Source of the DNA: Gammaproteobacteria bacterium
GTDB lineage: Bacteria; Pseudomonadota; Gammaproteobacteria; Pseudomonadales; Pseudohongiellaceae
Direction: 5' to 3'
Length of the DNA stretch: 64,000 nt
NCBI GenBank assembly: GCA_029245395.1
Contig: JAQWPL010000027.1
Span: 1-64,000, forward strand
This document shows positions 33,761-42,442 of the stretch, one piece after another. The position numbers and the translations under genes were made by a program. The notes beneath the pieces are model-generated. The model worked only from the letters and a program-made list of their open reading frames with translations, searched no databases and was not told the DNA's origin. Each line of letters begins with the position of its first letter. Within the stretch, counting starts at the first letter, position 1.

Positions 33761-34975
33761 ATGGGGAAAGTCAAAGTATTCATAGCAAGCGTTTGTCTGG
33801 TACTGGCGCTGCCACTGCATGCTCAGGGTCCTATTAAAGTAGGTTTGATCGTTCCCTTATCGGGTCCATGGGCACGGCAAGGCGGGGTCATGCGGGCTGC
33901 GGCGGAACTTGCTGTCACCCAGATCAATGCCAGTGGCGGTATTCAGGCTCACGGTGGCAGACCACTGGAACTGGTGGTCTTTGATACAGGCGATTCAGTA
34001 GAGCGCGCGAAGAATGCAGCCCAGCGCATGATAGCGGAAGAGCCGGATATGGTTGGGGCGACTGGTTCCTACTTGAGTTCCTTTACGCTCGCTGTGACAG
34101 AAGTGACGGAAAGGGCGCAGGTGCCGCTGCTGACGTTGAGTTATTCAGACCTGATTACTTCCAGAGGTTACGACTATGTATTTCAGACTTCGGCAACCGG
34201 TGCCTACCAGAGTGAAAATGCTTTACCGTTGCTGCTCGACCTGGCAGAAAATGCTTCGGGTAAACGTCCGGAAACCATTGGTATCGTTATGGACAATACG
34301 GCCGCTTCAGTGGCCTTTGTCGGCCCCATCGTGGAAGGCAATGCACTGGCAGAAAACAACCTTGAACTGGTTGTTAACGAAGTGTTTACCCCGCCACTGG
34401 CCAACGCTTCATCGTTGATACAACGTGTACGTTCACGGCGCCCGGATTTGCTGTTGCTGCTTCCAACGGCCATTTCAGATTCGAAACTACTGCTGGAAAA
34501 AATGAATGAATTTGGCTTGGGAAGAGGCCGCATACCCACCATCAGTAATGGCGCCGCTATGGGTTCACCAGATCTGGTAGCAAATATGCCGGCTGCTCTG
34601 CTGGAAGGCGTTATGTCCATTGTTGCCAACTGGAGTACGAGCGGACAGGAGCAAATGATCGACGAGTATATGGCTTTTTCCGGCGAACCCTGGATGACCC
34701 AGAACCCTCTGTGTGCCTTTGGTCATATCTGGCTATTGAAAGAAGCTCTGGAGTTGGCGGAATCACCAGACAAAGTTGCTGTAAATAATGCCTTGCACAC
34801 CATGGATATAACGACCGGCGCATCGGATTATTTTGCAGGTGGGCGTGTTCGATTTGATGACACAGGCAAGCGTATTGATGCAGGCATCCTGGTCATTCAG
34901 TGGCAGGATGGGGTTCCGAAAACTGTCTACCCGGATAGTGATGCAGTGAGTGCGCTGGTATGGCCGTCAAGGTAG
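33761..34975 (+). CDS. ABC transporter substrate-binding protein (LivK-like)
   Basis: A 404-aa periplasmic binding protein of the type 1 Leu/Ile/Val fold. The ATG at MGKVKVF gives a signal peptide ending LHAQ; an upstream TTG would add 11 residues. Mature features are IKVGLIVPLSGPWARQG, LAVTQINASGGI and VGATGSYLSS, the ligand-contact loop. It is separated from the permease and ATPase genes by an NTF2-like gene and the small transcription unit, but is the natural partner. The ligand is unknown. Confidence 0.9.
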   Translation: MGKVKVFIASVCLVLALPLHAQGPIKVGLIVPLSGPWARQGGVMRAAAELAVTQINASGGIQAHGGRPLELVVFDTGDSVERAKNAAQRMIAEEPDMVGATGSYLSSFTLAVTEVTERAQVPLLTLSYSDLITSRGYDYVFQTSATGAYQSENALPLLLDLAENASGKRPETIGIVMDNTAASVAFVGPIVEGNALAENNLELVVNEVFTPPLANASSLIQRVRSRRPDLLLLLPTAISDSKLLLEKMNEFGLGRGRIPTISNGAAMGSPDLVANMPAALLEGVMSIVANWSTSGQEQMIDEYMAFSGEPWMTQNPLCAFGHIWLLKEALELAESPDKVAVNNALHTMDITTGASDYFAGGRVRFDDTGKRIDAGILVIQWQDGVPKTVYPDSDAVSALVWPSR

Positions 34976-34979
34976 CCAT

Positions 34980-35750
34980 TTAACCCGCAAACCAACCTCC
35001 ATCGACACTTTCACATGCGCCGGTGACAAAACTGGAGGCATCTGACGCCAGATACAAAGCCACTGTCGCTACTTCTTCCGGCTCACCCATACGCCCCATG
35101 GGCTGGCTGGCATCCATGTCAGCGCGGATGGCTTCAGGATCCGGGTATTCATTAATGCGATCCAGCATAAAGGGCGTGGCAATGCGTCCCGGGCAGATAC
35201 AGTTCACCCGGATATTATCCTTCGCATGATCCATGGCCATCGCTTTGGTCATGCCGACAATGGCGAATTTGGTCATACAATAAGCGAAACGGTCTGGCAC
35301 GCCAATTACTCCGCAGATACTGGCCATGTTAACGATATTGCCAGCTTTCCTTTCCAGAAAATGTGGCATCAGGGCGCTGGTCATATGAAAAACGCCTTTC
35401 ACATTAACGTTGTAAAGCCGGTCAAAATCTTCCTCTGAAGTTTGTTCGATTCGGCCGACCATACCGGCGCCGGCATTGTTGAAAAGTATATCCACCATGC
35501 CTGCAGCCAGCACCGCATCCACATAGGCATCCACGCTGGCCTTATCAGCCACATCGCAGTGATGCACAATGATTTTGTCAGCAAACTCTGAAGATGCATG
35601 ACGATCCTGACAGGCCTTAAGGTCGATATCACTGACATGGACAGTAGCGCCCACAGAGGCAAATAACTCTGCCGTGGCAGCGCCAATGCCGGAAGCGCCG
35701 CCGGTGATGATGGCGGTTTTGTTTTCCAGGTTAAATGGAGAGTTGCTCAT
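34980..35750 (-). CDS. SDR-family oxidoreductase
   Basis: A 256-aa classical short-chain dehydrogenase with the cofactor loop TGGASGIGAATAELF, NNAG, and the catalytic Ser in NMASICG with YCMTK. An Asp after strand 2 (HVSDID) suggests NAD preference. It is divergent from a three-gene plus-strand cluster (CMD, HIBADH-type, MBL lactonase) that probably works on the same small molecule. Confidence 0.9.
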   Translation of the reverse strand: MSNSPFNLENKTAIITGGASGIGAATAELFASVGATVHVSDIDLKACQDRHASSEFADKIIVHHCDVADKASVDAYVDAVLAAGMVDILFNNAGAGMVGRIEQTSEEDFDRLYNVNVKGVFHMTSALMPHFLERKAGNIVNMASICGVIGVPDRFAYCMTKFAIVGMTKAMAMDHAKDNIRVNCICPGRIATPFMLDRINEYPDPEAIRADMDASQPMGRMGEPEEVATVALYLASDASSFVTGACESVDGGWFAG

Positions 35751-35841
35751 TGAAACCCCTTGTTATCAGATAGAAGCACACTGTTTGTTATTGTATGATG
35801 CACGCCTCGAATTTCTAACCCCAAATACTGGAGTATTTACC

Positions 35842-36234
35842 ATGTCTGATGATTCACGCGCCGCCCTGAAAGAGCAGGGAATTCAAACTCGCCGCGAAGT
35901 GTTGGGTGACAAGTATGTTGACGCTGCACTGAATAATGCCACTGATTTTAACCAGGGTCTGCAAGACCTGCTCAATGAATACTGTTGGGGTGATGGCTGG
36001 AATCGAGGTGGTCTGACACGTAAGGAGCGCAGCCTGGTTAATCTGGGAATGCTGACGGCGTTGGGTAAGACCCATGAAGTGGCAGTGCATACCCGCGGTG
36101 CAAAGAATAATGGCCTGACTAATGAGCAAATTGCCGCTGTGTTTTTACAGGCAGCAGTTTATTGTGGCGTTCCAGCCGCTGTAGACAGTTTCCGTGCAGC
36201 TAATCCTGTGATCGAAGAATTTGACGCAAAGTAA
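35842..36234 (+). CDS. Carboxymuconolactone decarboxylase family protein
   Basis: A 130-aa all-helical protein close to PcaC (gamma-carboxymuconolactone decarboxylase). It keeps EYCWGDGWNRGGLTRKERSL, THEVAVHTRGAKNNG and the C-terminal EIAAVFLQ-like helix. The CxxC of AhpD-type members is absent, which favours decarboxylase over peroxidase. It begins a plus-strand cluster and overlaps nothing; the next gene starts four bases after its stop. Confidence 0.88.
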   Translation: MSDDSRAALKEQGIQTRREVLGDKYVDAALNNATDFNQGLQDLLNEYCWGDGWNRGGLTRKERSLVNLGMLTALGKTHEVAVHTRGAKNNGLTNEQIAAVFLQAAVYCGVPAAVDSFRAANPVIEEFDAK

Positions 36235-36238
36235 TTAT

Positions 36239-37153
36239 ATGAATAGTGATAAAAGTAGTTTTATCCCACCAGCGGCCATAGGATTTGTCGGCCTGGGCAA
36301 CATGGGTTATCCCATGGCCAGACGACTGGCTGAAGCAGGCTATGTGCTAACTGTTTTTGATTTGGCGAGTGAGACGGTAACTCAATTTTGCCAGGAAACA
36401 GGCGCAACAGCAGCTGATTCACTGGAAGCTCTCGGCATAGCGGCGGACATTGTTATCACGATGTTGCCAGAAGGCAAAGCGGTGAGAAAAGTATTGCTCG
36501 GGGAAGGGGACAATGTCGTGGCAGGCCTGAAAGATGGTGCTGTATTAATCGATATGAGTTCCTGTTCACCGGTAGACACTCGCGTGCTGAGCAAAGAGAT
36601 GCTTGAGCTGGGCTTTCCTATAATTGATGCCCCGGTCTCTGGCGGAAAGTATAAAGCGGCAGATGGACAACTTGCCATTATGGCGGGGGGAGAAAAGGAT
36701 CTTGTCGAGTCCTGTAGTCCGGTCTTTGAGGTGATGGGCAAAGTGTTCCACACTGGCGGGCCCGCTTCCGGACATGCCATGAAAGCCATGAACAATTTCC
36801 TCTCAGCAGGGACGTTGGCACTGGCATCAGAAGCCATGATCACGGGTTCAAAGTTTGGTCTGGATCCCCAAGTGATGGTGGACATAATCAATGCTTCCAC
36901 CGGGCGCAGTAACAGCACAGAAGACAAATTCCCCAAGTTTATTTTGCCTCGCACTTTCAATTCCGGTTTTTACCTGGGCCTGATGGCAAAGGACCTGCGT
37001 TTTGCCGTCGATCTGGCCGCATCGGAAAACACCCCCAATAACTTTATTAATCTGTTAAGCAGCACTTACGATAAAGCCGAAGAAGCACTGGGTTTTGACT
37101 CAGACAATACAGAGTTGTTCAAATACCTGGAATCTCTTGCTGAAGAAGACTGA
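36239..37153 (+). CDS. 3-hydroxyisobutyrate dehydrogenase-family oxidoreductase
   Basis: A 304-aa beta-hydroxyacid dehydrogenase: GFVGLGNMGYPMARRL nucleotide loop, DAPVSGGKYKAADGQLA substrate loop, and the catalytic Lys in HAMKAMNNFL. It reduces or oxidises a 3-hydroxy acid or tartronate semialdehyde-type substrate with NAD(P). The ATG four bases after the CMD stop indicates co-transcription. Confidence 0.88.
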   Translation: MNSDKSSFIPPAAIGFVGLGNMGYPMARRLAEAGYVLTVFDLASETVTQFCQETGATAADSLEALGIAADIVITMLPEGKAVRKVLLGEGDNVVAGLKDGAVLIDMSSCSPVDTRVLSKEMLELGFPIIDAPVSGGKYKAADGQLAIMAGGEKDLVESCSPVFEVMGKVFHTGGPASGHAMKAMNNFLSAGTLALASEAMITGSKFGLDPQVMVDIINASTGRSNSTEDKFPKFILPRTFNSGFYLGLMAKDLRFAVDLAASENTPNNFINLLSSTYDKAEEALGFDSDNTELFKYLESLAEED

Positions 37154-37159
37154 GTCATC

Positions 37160-37948
37160 ATGACCTCACTCGAGCCCTTTGAAGTTTATGCCATTCGTTA
37201 TGCCTGTGTGGAGAGGAAAGCTTCCGAAAACTTCTTGGGAGGTGATCCCCACGAAGCGGGCATGCCAATGGACTACTTTGTTTGGTTGGCGAAAAGTGAC
37301 AGCAAAACCTGGGTCATTGATACCGGCTTTAACCAGCAAGCAGCAGATAAACGTGGAAGGGAATTCCTGCGCTGTCCTACTGAAGGTCTGAAACTGCTCG
37401 GCGTAGATGCGACTAACGTGGAGGATGTCATCATCACCCACCTGCATTACGATCATGTCGGCAATTTCGATTTATTTCCCCAGGCACAGTTTCATCTGCA
37501 GGACAGTGAGATGGCCTATGCCACCGGGCGTTATATGACCAATCCATTTTTTGCCCATGCCTTTGAAGTGGATGAAGTCGTGGCCATGGTGCGCAACGTC
37601 TACGGCGGCCGGGTCAGTTTCTATGATGGCGATGTGGAATTGGCGCCAAACATCAGTCTTCATCATGTGGGCGGTCACACCAAGGGCCTTCAGGTGGTGA
37701 GGTTATGGACACAAAAGGGCTGGATGGTGCTGGCCTCTGATGCCAACCACTATGCCGCCAACATGAATGAAGGCAAACCATTCCCTATTGTGGTGGATGT
37801 AGCCCAGATGATCGATGGCTGGGACAAGATGAAACGCCTGGCTGATGACCCAGCTTTGATTATTCCAGGTCATGATCCCGCAGTGATGTCGCATTTTCAG
37901 GCACCTTCACCTGAACTGGAAGGTATCGCCGTCCGTTTGGATGCCTGA
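37160..37948 (+). CDS. MBL-fold hydrolase of the AHL-lactonase-like group
   Basis: A 262-aa metallo-beta-lactamase-fold protein with HLHYDH (H94, H96, D98, H99), a third-metal region GGHTKG, SDANHY and PGHDP. This layout is that of the N-acyl homoserine lactonase family. In its setting it may instead open a lactone formed by the adjacent CMD and dehydrogenase genes. Seven bases separate it from the preceding stop, so it ends that operon. Confidence 0.85.
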   Translation: MTSLEPFEVYAIRYACVERKASENFLGGDPHEAGMPMDYFVWLAKSDSKTWVIDTGFNQQAADKRGREFLRCPTEGLKLLGVDATNVEDVIITHLHYDHVGNFDLFPQAQFHLQDSEMAYATGRYMTNPFFAHAFEVDEVVAMVRNVYGGRVSFYDGDVELAPNISLHHVGGHTKGLQVVRLWTQKGWMVLASDANHYAANMNEGKPFPIVVDVAQMIDGWDKMKRLADDPALIIPGHDPAVMSHFQAPSPELEGIAVRLDA

Positions 37949-38293
37949 TCAGCTACTTTTCGTGTAGTTACTGGTCGAATTCGGACAAAATCCTGTTGCT
38001 ACTCTGTTTAATTGATCCGATACGGTGAAGCAGACGTCTAAGCTATAACTTAAGTATTTAAGTGAACTATTTAAGTGAACTCTGGAAAGAGATTTACGTT
38101 GGCTAACCATACTGCTCAAATAACCAATTGTTAGGATATGACGCCAGAAAATACTTTTAGTGTTATATAACTTACTGAATTGATTAAAGTTTTAATAATT
38201 GGCATCAGCCTTGCTATATCAATGAGTTAGATAAGTAGAGAGGCAGTTTTGCCAGCCTGCCACATTGAAAAACATTAATTAAAAGGGGACGTT
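37949..38293. other. Intergenic region with a 13-bp direct repeat upstream of TolC
   Basis: About 345 bp with no gene. It contains two exact copies of TATTTAAGTGAAC at 38055-38080, preceded by a partial copy. The AGTGAAC core and 13-bp step recall the array upstream of the fumarase gene. No clear promoter boxes are assigned. Confidence 0.5.
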
Positions 38294-39622
38294 ATGAAAT
38301 CAGTTCAATGGATTAAGACAGTCACAGCGTTATTGGCTCTGGTGATCAGTAGCCAGAGCCATGGCGATGATCTGCTGCAGATTTTCAACCTGGCGGCGAA
38401 TAATGACCCACAGGTACGAGAAGCACGTGAGCGCTTTGAAGCCAGTCATACCCTGATTGATCAGGGCCGCTCCCAGCTCCTGCCCAGTGTCTCCCTGCAG
38501 GGCAGCAGCGCCAGGAATGCCAATGCTCCTGCAAGCTTTTATAGCTACGGCGCAGGATTCAATTCCCATAATTGGGGCCTGAATCTGAACCAGAATCTGG
38601 TGAACGCTGAAGCCTGGCTTGCCTTCCAGTCGGCAAAAATATCAGATATGGCCAGTGCCACCAATCTGGCCATTGCCGAACAGGATCTGATTTTGAGAGT
38701 TGCGACGGCTTATTTTGATGTCCTTCGCAGCCAGGACAATCTGGACGCCTTCAGGGCGGAAGAAGAGGCGGCTGCACAAGTTTTGCAACAAACAGAACAG
38801 CGCTTTGAGGTTGGTCTGAATGCCACTATTACCGATGTGTATGAAAGCCAGACCAGTTATGACCTGACCAGGGTTAATCGGCTGGTCGAGGAAAACAACC
38901 TGGCTCAACGCCTGGAGGCTCTGGAAGTCCTCACTGGGCAATCCCATAGCATGCTGGAACCCCTGGACGAGGAATTTCCAATATCTGGTGCTGAACCTGC
39001 GGTACTGGAAAACTGGGAAACAGCTGCCAGTGAAAACAATCTGTCGGTGAAAGCCGCTGAATACCAGTATGAAGCTTCAGTGGAAGATGCAAAATCGGCC
39101 CGGGCCAGGCATTTACCTACGCTGAGTCTGGGTGCCAACTACAATTACAACGCGGAATCGGCAAACCCTTTCAGCTTTTTCCCGGGGCAGGCCAATGAAC
39201 GCGCCGCCATTTCACTGAATATCACTATCCCCCTCTATCAGGGGGGGCTGACTTCAGCACGCAAGCGCCAGGCCTACCATAATCGCAATGCCACTGAAGA
39301 AGTACTTCTCTTCACCCGTCGCGGTGCGGTTCAGAATATTCGTAATGCCTACCGCAGTGTGCAGACTGATGTCTTTACCATAGCGGCTCGACAGCAAGCC
39401 ATCACATCAGCAACCAGTGCGCTGGAAGCGGTGGAAGTGGGTGCAGAAGTGGGTACGCGCAACACAGTGGATGTGGTGCTAGCCCAGCGTACACTTTTTC
39501 AGGCGTTGCGGGATTATGCCAATGCTCGCTACAACTATGTGATTAACACCCTGAACCTGAAGCGCGCTGCAGGATCACTGAATCCGCAGGATATCGGGGA
39601 ATTAAATCAATGGCTTCAGTAA
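38294..39622 (+). CDS. TolC-family outer-membrane efflux protein
   Basis: A 442-aa TolC-like channel. Signal peptide ALLALVISSQSHG, then the repeated helical hairpins with DLILRVATAYFDVLRSQDNL and EQRFEVGLNATITDVYESQ in the first half and NVRNAYRSV-like plus EVGTRNTVDVVLAQRTLF in the second, the usual internal duplication. The ribosome site AGGGGAC is clear. No efflux pump or adaptor gene is adjacent, so it may serve unlinked pumps. Confidence 0.92.
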   Translation: MKSVQWIKTVTALLALVISSQSHGDDLLQIFNLAANNDPQVREARERFEASHTLIDQGRSQLLPSVSLQGSSARNANAPASFYSYGAGFNSHNWGLNLNQNLVNAEAWLAFQSAKISDMASATNLAIAEQDLILRVATAYFDVLRSQDNLDAFRAEEEAAAQVLQQTEQRFEVGLNATITDVYESQTSYDLTRVNRLVEENNLAQRLEALEVLTGQSHSMLEPLDEEFPISGAEPAVLENWETAASENNLSVKAAEYQYEASVEDAKSARARHLPTLSLGANYNYNAESANPFSFFPGQANERAAISLNITIPLYQGGLTSARKRQAYHNRNATEEVLLFTRRGAVQNIRNAYRSVQTDVFTIAARQQAITSATSALEAVEVGAEVGTRNTVDVVLAQRTLFQALRDYANARYNYVINTLNLKRAAGSLNPQDIGELNQWLQ

Positions 39623-39631
39623 CAGCTACAG

Positions 39632-39858
39632 TTAATCCGTCGCGAAACAATAAAACAAACCTGTTCCACCGGTAGCTGCCAGTGATGGCATGTCACAGCC
39701 TTGTGAATCATGCACTTCATTCCAGGAATTCACTCCTGCAGCGCGGCCAAGACGGTCGGCATGCCCCAGCACAGCGGTGTCATCCGAGCTGTTGCTAGTC
39801 CAGTTATTACATGTGGCATCTGCAGCAGTGCCGTCTTCACTGGTTCCTGTTAACACAT
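39632..39858 (-). pseudogene. C-terminal remnant of a secreted lectin-like (DUF1554-type) protein
   Basis: The minus-strand frame ends with ATCNNWTSNSSDDTAVLGH, ADRLG, SWNEVHDSQGCD and TGGTGLFYCFA, a pattern I associate with the C-terminus of DUF1554/collectin-like secreted proteins. Only about 75 residues remain. At its 5' side the reading frame runs into the start of the RAYT transposase on the other strand, with no start codon or signal peptide. It looks like the tail of a gene cut by that insertion or by a deletion. Confidence 0.55.
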
Positions 39859-39859
39859 C

Positions 39860-40543
39860 ATGCTCCAGGGGATCTGGTTGCCCAATACGCCTCACCATAT
39901 CGTCCAGCGAGGGCATAATCGGCAAGCGGTTTTTACAAAGCCTGGGGATTTTCAGTATTACCTGAGAAACCTGGTGGAGTGGAAGCAGATGCTAGGAATC
40001 AAGATCTACAGCTTTTGTCTGATGACCAACCATATTCATCTGGTTGCAGAGCCGGATGAGGATACTACAAGCTTAAGCAAGCTTTTGAAAAGATTGGCCG
40101 GAAAGCAGACCCGTTTTGTTAACAAAAGGGAAAGTCGTACCGGTACCTTGTGGGAAGGACGGTTCAAAGCCAGCCCAATAGAACGGGACGCCTATTTGCT
40201 CCAATGTTGTCGTTATGTGGAACGAAATCCAGTCACTGCCAAAATGGTCGCTAAACCGGAGGAATATCCCTGGTCAAGTTACAGACACAGAATTGGGGAG
40301 CATCAATTAAGCTGGCTTGATGATTTTGCGCTTTATGAGCCCCTCGGTAATAACAAACCCAAACGGATCAAGCGTTACCAAAGGTTCGTCGAGTGTGACC
40401 ATGACTCTGAGTATGCATTTATACAACGGGCTGTTCAAAAGAATCAGCTGACAGGTTCATCAATGTTTATAAATAAAGTAGAACTCTTTACTGGAATCCG
40501 CATAGAGCATAGGGATCAGGGCAGGCCGGCAGGGGGAAAATAA
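39860..40543 (+). mobile_element. REP-associated tyrosine transposase (RAYT)
   Basis: A 227-aa Y1-type transposase of the IS200-related RAYT group, thought to spread REP/REPIN palindromes. It has NTPHHIVQRGHNRQAVF, MTNHIHLVAEP (the HUH-type His pair) and CCRYVERNPV with the nucleophile Tyr. It lies within the tail of a lectin-like gene. Just after it, AAATAAATCCGTCCCCTTTTT resembles sequences often found at the end of such transposases. A REPIN-like palindrome occurs at 61.9 kb. Confidence 0.88.
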
Positions 40544-40564
40544 ATCCGTCCCCTTTTTGGTTTT

Positions 40565-41809
40565 TCAGCAATGCACCACCGGAATGTCTGCCCAGCAAGT
40601 GGTGTAGCCAGGGGATTTGAAATTGCGGCTCATTATCCACTTCGGTTGCACGCCGGTGTTGGCCAACTGCACCGTGTGTCTGCCGTAGCGCTCATTGACG
40701 CGGTCTACTGTTTGCATCAGGGTGCGGGATTTTTCAGATTGTTGCGGGGTATAGAAATCCAACTGCTCGTATTTTCGGGTGCACAGATCCAGCAAACCGA
40801 TACCGCATTTCTTGTAACGGATGCCAGGCCTGTATATTTCTGCGAGGGCTTCGGCGCCGGCCTGGGCAATCAGGCGGGTGTCATTGGTGAGACAGGGCAA
40901 TTTCACAAAGCGGTGCCGGTAAAAACGCTGTTGGTGCTGGAAGCTTTCCAGGTAGACCCATAGGTTAGCAGTGAGTCCGTTTTGCTTACGCATCTTCTCG
41001 CAGGCGCGAGCGGCGTACAGGCTTGCGGCTTGCTGCAGCTCATGCAGTTCGGTGACCTTGTAGCTGAAGCTTCTGGAACAAATAATTTCTTTCTTGGGTT
41101 CCGGCTCCAGTTCCAGGTCCATGCAGGGCTCACCGTTGAGCTCGCGAATGGTTTTCTCCAGCACTACGCTGAAACGCCGGCGCAACCACTTCGGATCGCT
41201 TTGCGCCAATTGCAGGGCGTTATAAATGCCCATCGCATTCAGGCGTTTTTTAATCCGCCCGCCAATGCCCCAGACTGAATCCAGCGGGATGCGGGCCAGC
41301 AGCCATTCCCATTTCTCTTTTGTATCCAGTACGCAGACGCCGTTCAGGCGCGGGATTTTCTTCGCGGCATGGTTGGCCAGTTTGGACAGGGTCTTGGTGG
41401 GGGCAATGCCGACACATACCGGCATGCGCACCTGTTGCCAGAGCATGTCTTTAATGGCGTGGCCGTGCTCATGGAAGTCCTTGCAGTGCATCCGCAAAAA
41501 GGCTTCGTCGATGGAATAGACTTCCATCTCGGTGGCATAGGGCTCCATCAACCGCATTATGCGGGCGGAGATGTCGCCGTAGAGCTCGTAATTGCTGGAG
41601 AAGATATGGCAGCCTGCGTCCTCCACCTGTTTGCGCACCTGGAAGAAGGGAAGCATGCCGGGAATGCCGAGGGCCTTTGCCTCTTTATTACGGGAGATAA
41701 TGCAGCCATCGTTATTGGACAGCACCACCACCGGTTTGCCGCGCACGGCCGGGTTGAAGATGGCCTCGCAGCTGGCGTAAAAGGTGTTGCAGTCCACTAA
41801 CGCGAACAT
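40565..41809 (-). CDS. umuC: DNA polymerase V catalytic subunit UmuC
   Basis: A 414-aa Y-family polymerase of the UmuC type: MFALVDCNTFYASCE with the first catalytic Asp, VVVLSNNDGCIISRN, and SIDEAF with the acidic pair. A UmuC-specific C-terminal domain follows (QSEKSRTLMQTVDRVNERYGR). No umuD lies next to it; the upstream neighbour is a divergent small secreted protein. It would need UmuD from elsewhere or act alone. Confidence 0.92.
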   Translation of the reverse strand: MFALVDCNTFYASCEAIFNPAVRGKPVVVLSNNDGCIISRNKEAKALGIPGMLPFFQVRKQVEDAGCHIFSSNYELYGDISARIMRLMEPYATEMEVYSIDEAFLRMHCKDFHEHGHAIKDMLWQQVRMPVCVGIAPTKTLSKLANHAAKKIPRLNGVCVLDTKEKWEWLLARIPLDSVWGIGGRIKKRLNAMGIYNALQLAQSDPKWLRRRFSVVLEKTIRELNGEPCMDLELEPEPKKEIICSRSFSYKVTELHELQQAASLYAARACEKMRKQNGLTANLWVYLESFQHQQRFYRHRFVKLPCLTNDTRLIAQAGAEALAEIYRPGIRYKKCGIGLLDLCTRKYEQLDFYTPQQSEKSRTLMQTVDRVNERYGRHTVQLANTGVQPKWIMSRNFKSPGYTTCWADIPVVHC

Positions 41810-41926
41810 GAAAAACGGCACTCACAAATTTCAGGGGCAGGGAGAGTAAGGGTAAAACACAACCACGGGGGCGACAAGTATTACCGGCAGCAGGCTTCGC
41901 ACCCCGCAGTAATCCTTTCTTTTTGC

Positions 41927-41966
41927 ATTAAACAGTTGTTTAATTGTGGCACTTCTATGCTAGCAT
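41927..41966. promoter_or_regulatory. Two palindromes between umuC and the secreted-protein gene
   Basis: ATTAAACA-GT-TGTTTAAT (41927-41944) is a perfect 8-bp inverted repeat, and ATGCTAGCAT (41957-41966) is a perfect palindrome. Both lie in the divergent promoter region. The first could be an operator for umuC; it does not match the E. coli LexA box CTGT-N8-ACAG. Confidence 0.4.
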
Positions 41967-41993
41967 TTTATAGTCGTTTTGCAGGGGATCAAG

Positions 41994-42422
41994 GTGAGGA
42001 AAAGGGTGAAGAAGCTGAACAGCAAAACCATTATCGTACTTTTAGCCACCATTCTGGCTGGTGTCGGGAATAGTGTCCCGGTGGCCGGGCAGGAAGGACA
42101 TCCCATGGACGGCAGTTGGGTGGGTGACTGGGGGCTGAACTCACAAGACAGACACCGTGTTGTCATCATCATGGAATGGGATGTTTCAGGACTGGCTGGC
42201 ACCATCAATCCAGGAAATGAAGCCATTCCCTTCGACACAGCGGTAGTAAATCCGGATGACTGGAGCCTGCATGCTGAAGCCGAGGGTGTTGATGCGCAAG
42301 GCAGAGCGGTGACCTACATAATAGAAGGCACTATTGATGACCTGGGAACCTATAACCGGACTATTGCCGGAACATGGACGGTAGGCGGTAATGCCGGAGA
42401 TTTCAGTATCACGAGGCAGTAA
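41994..42422 (+). CDS. Small secreted GHP-family protein, copy 2
   Basis: A 142-aa secreted protein with the family plan EGHPMDGSWVGDWGL, then INPGNEA, PDDWSLHAEA, GTWTVGG and GDFSITRQ. Two in-frame GTG starts (41994 after AGGGGATCAAG, 42006 after GAGGAAAAGG) both give a signal peptide ending PVAGQ. It ends exactly where the fused DUF6152 gene's leader starts (TAATG overlap), so the two are probably one operon. Confidence 0.75.
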   Translation: MRKRVKKLNSKTIIVLLATILAGVGNSVPVAGQEGHPMDGSWVGDWGLNSQDRHRVVIIMEWDVSGLAGTINPGNEAIPFDTAVVNPDDWSLHAEAEGVDAQGRAVTYIIEGTIDDLGTYNRTIAGTWTVGGNAGDFSITRQ

Positions 42423-42442
42423 TGCAGTGGAGGGGATTAACA

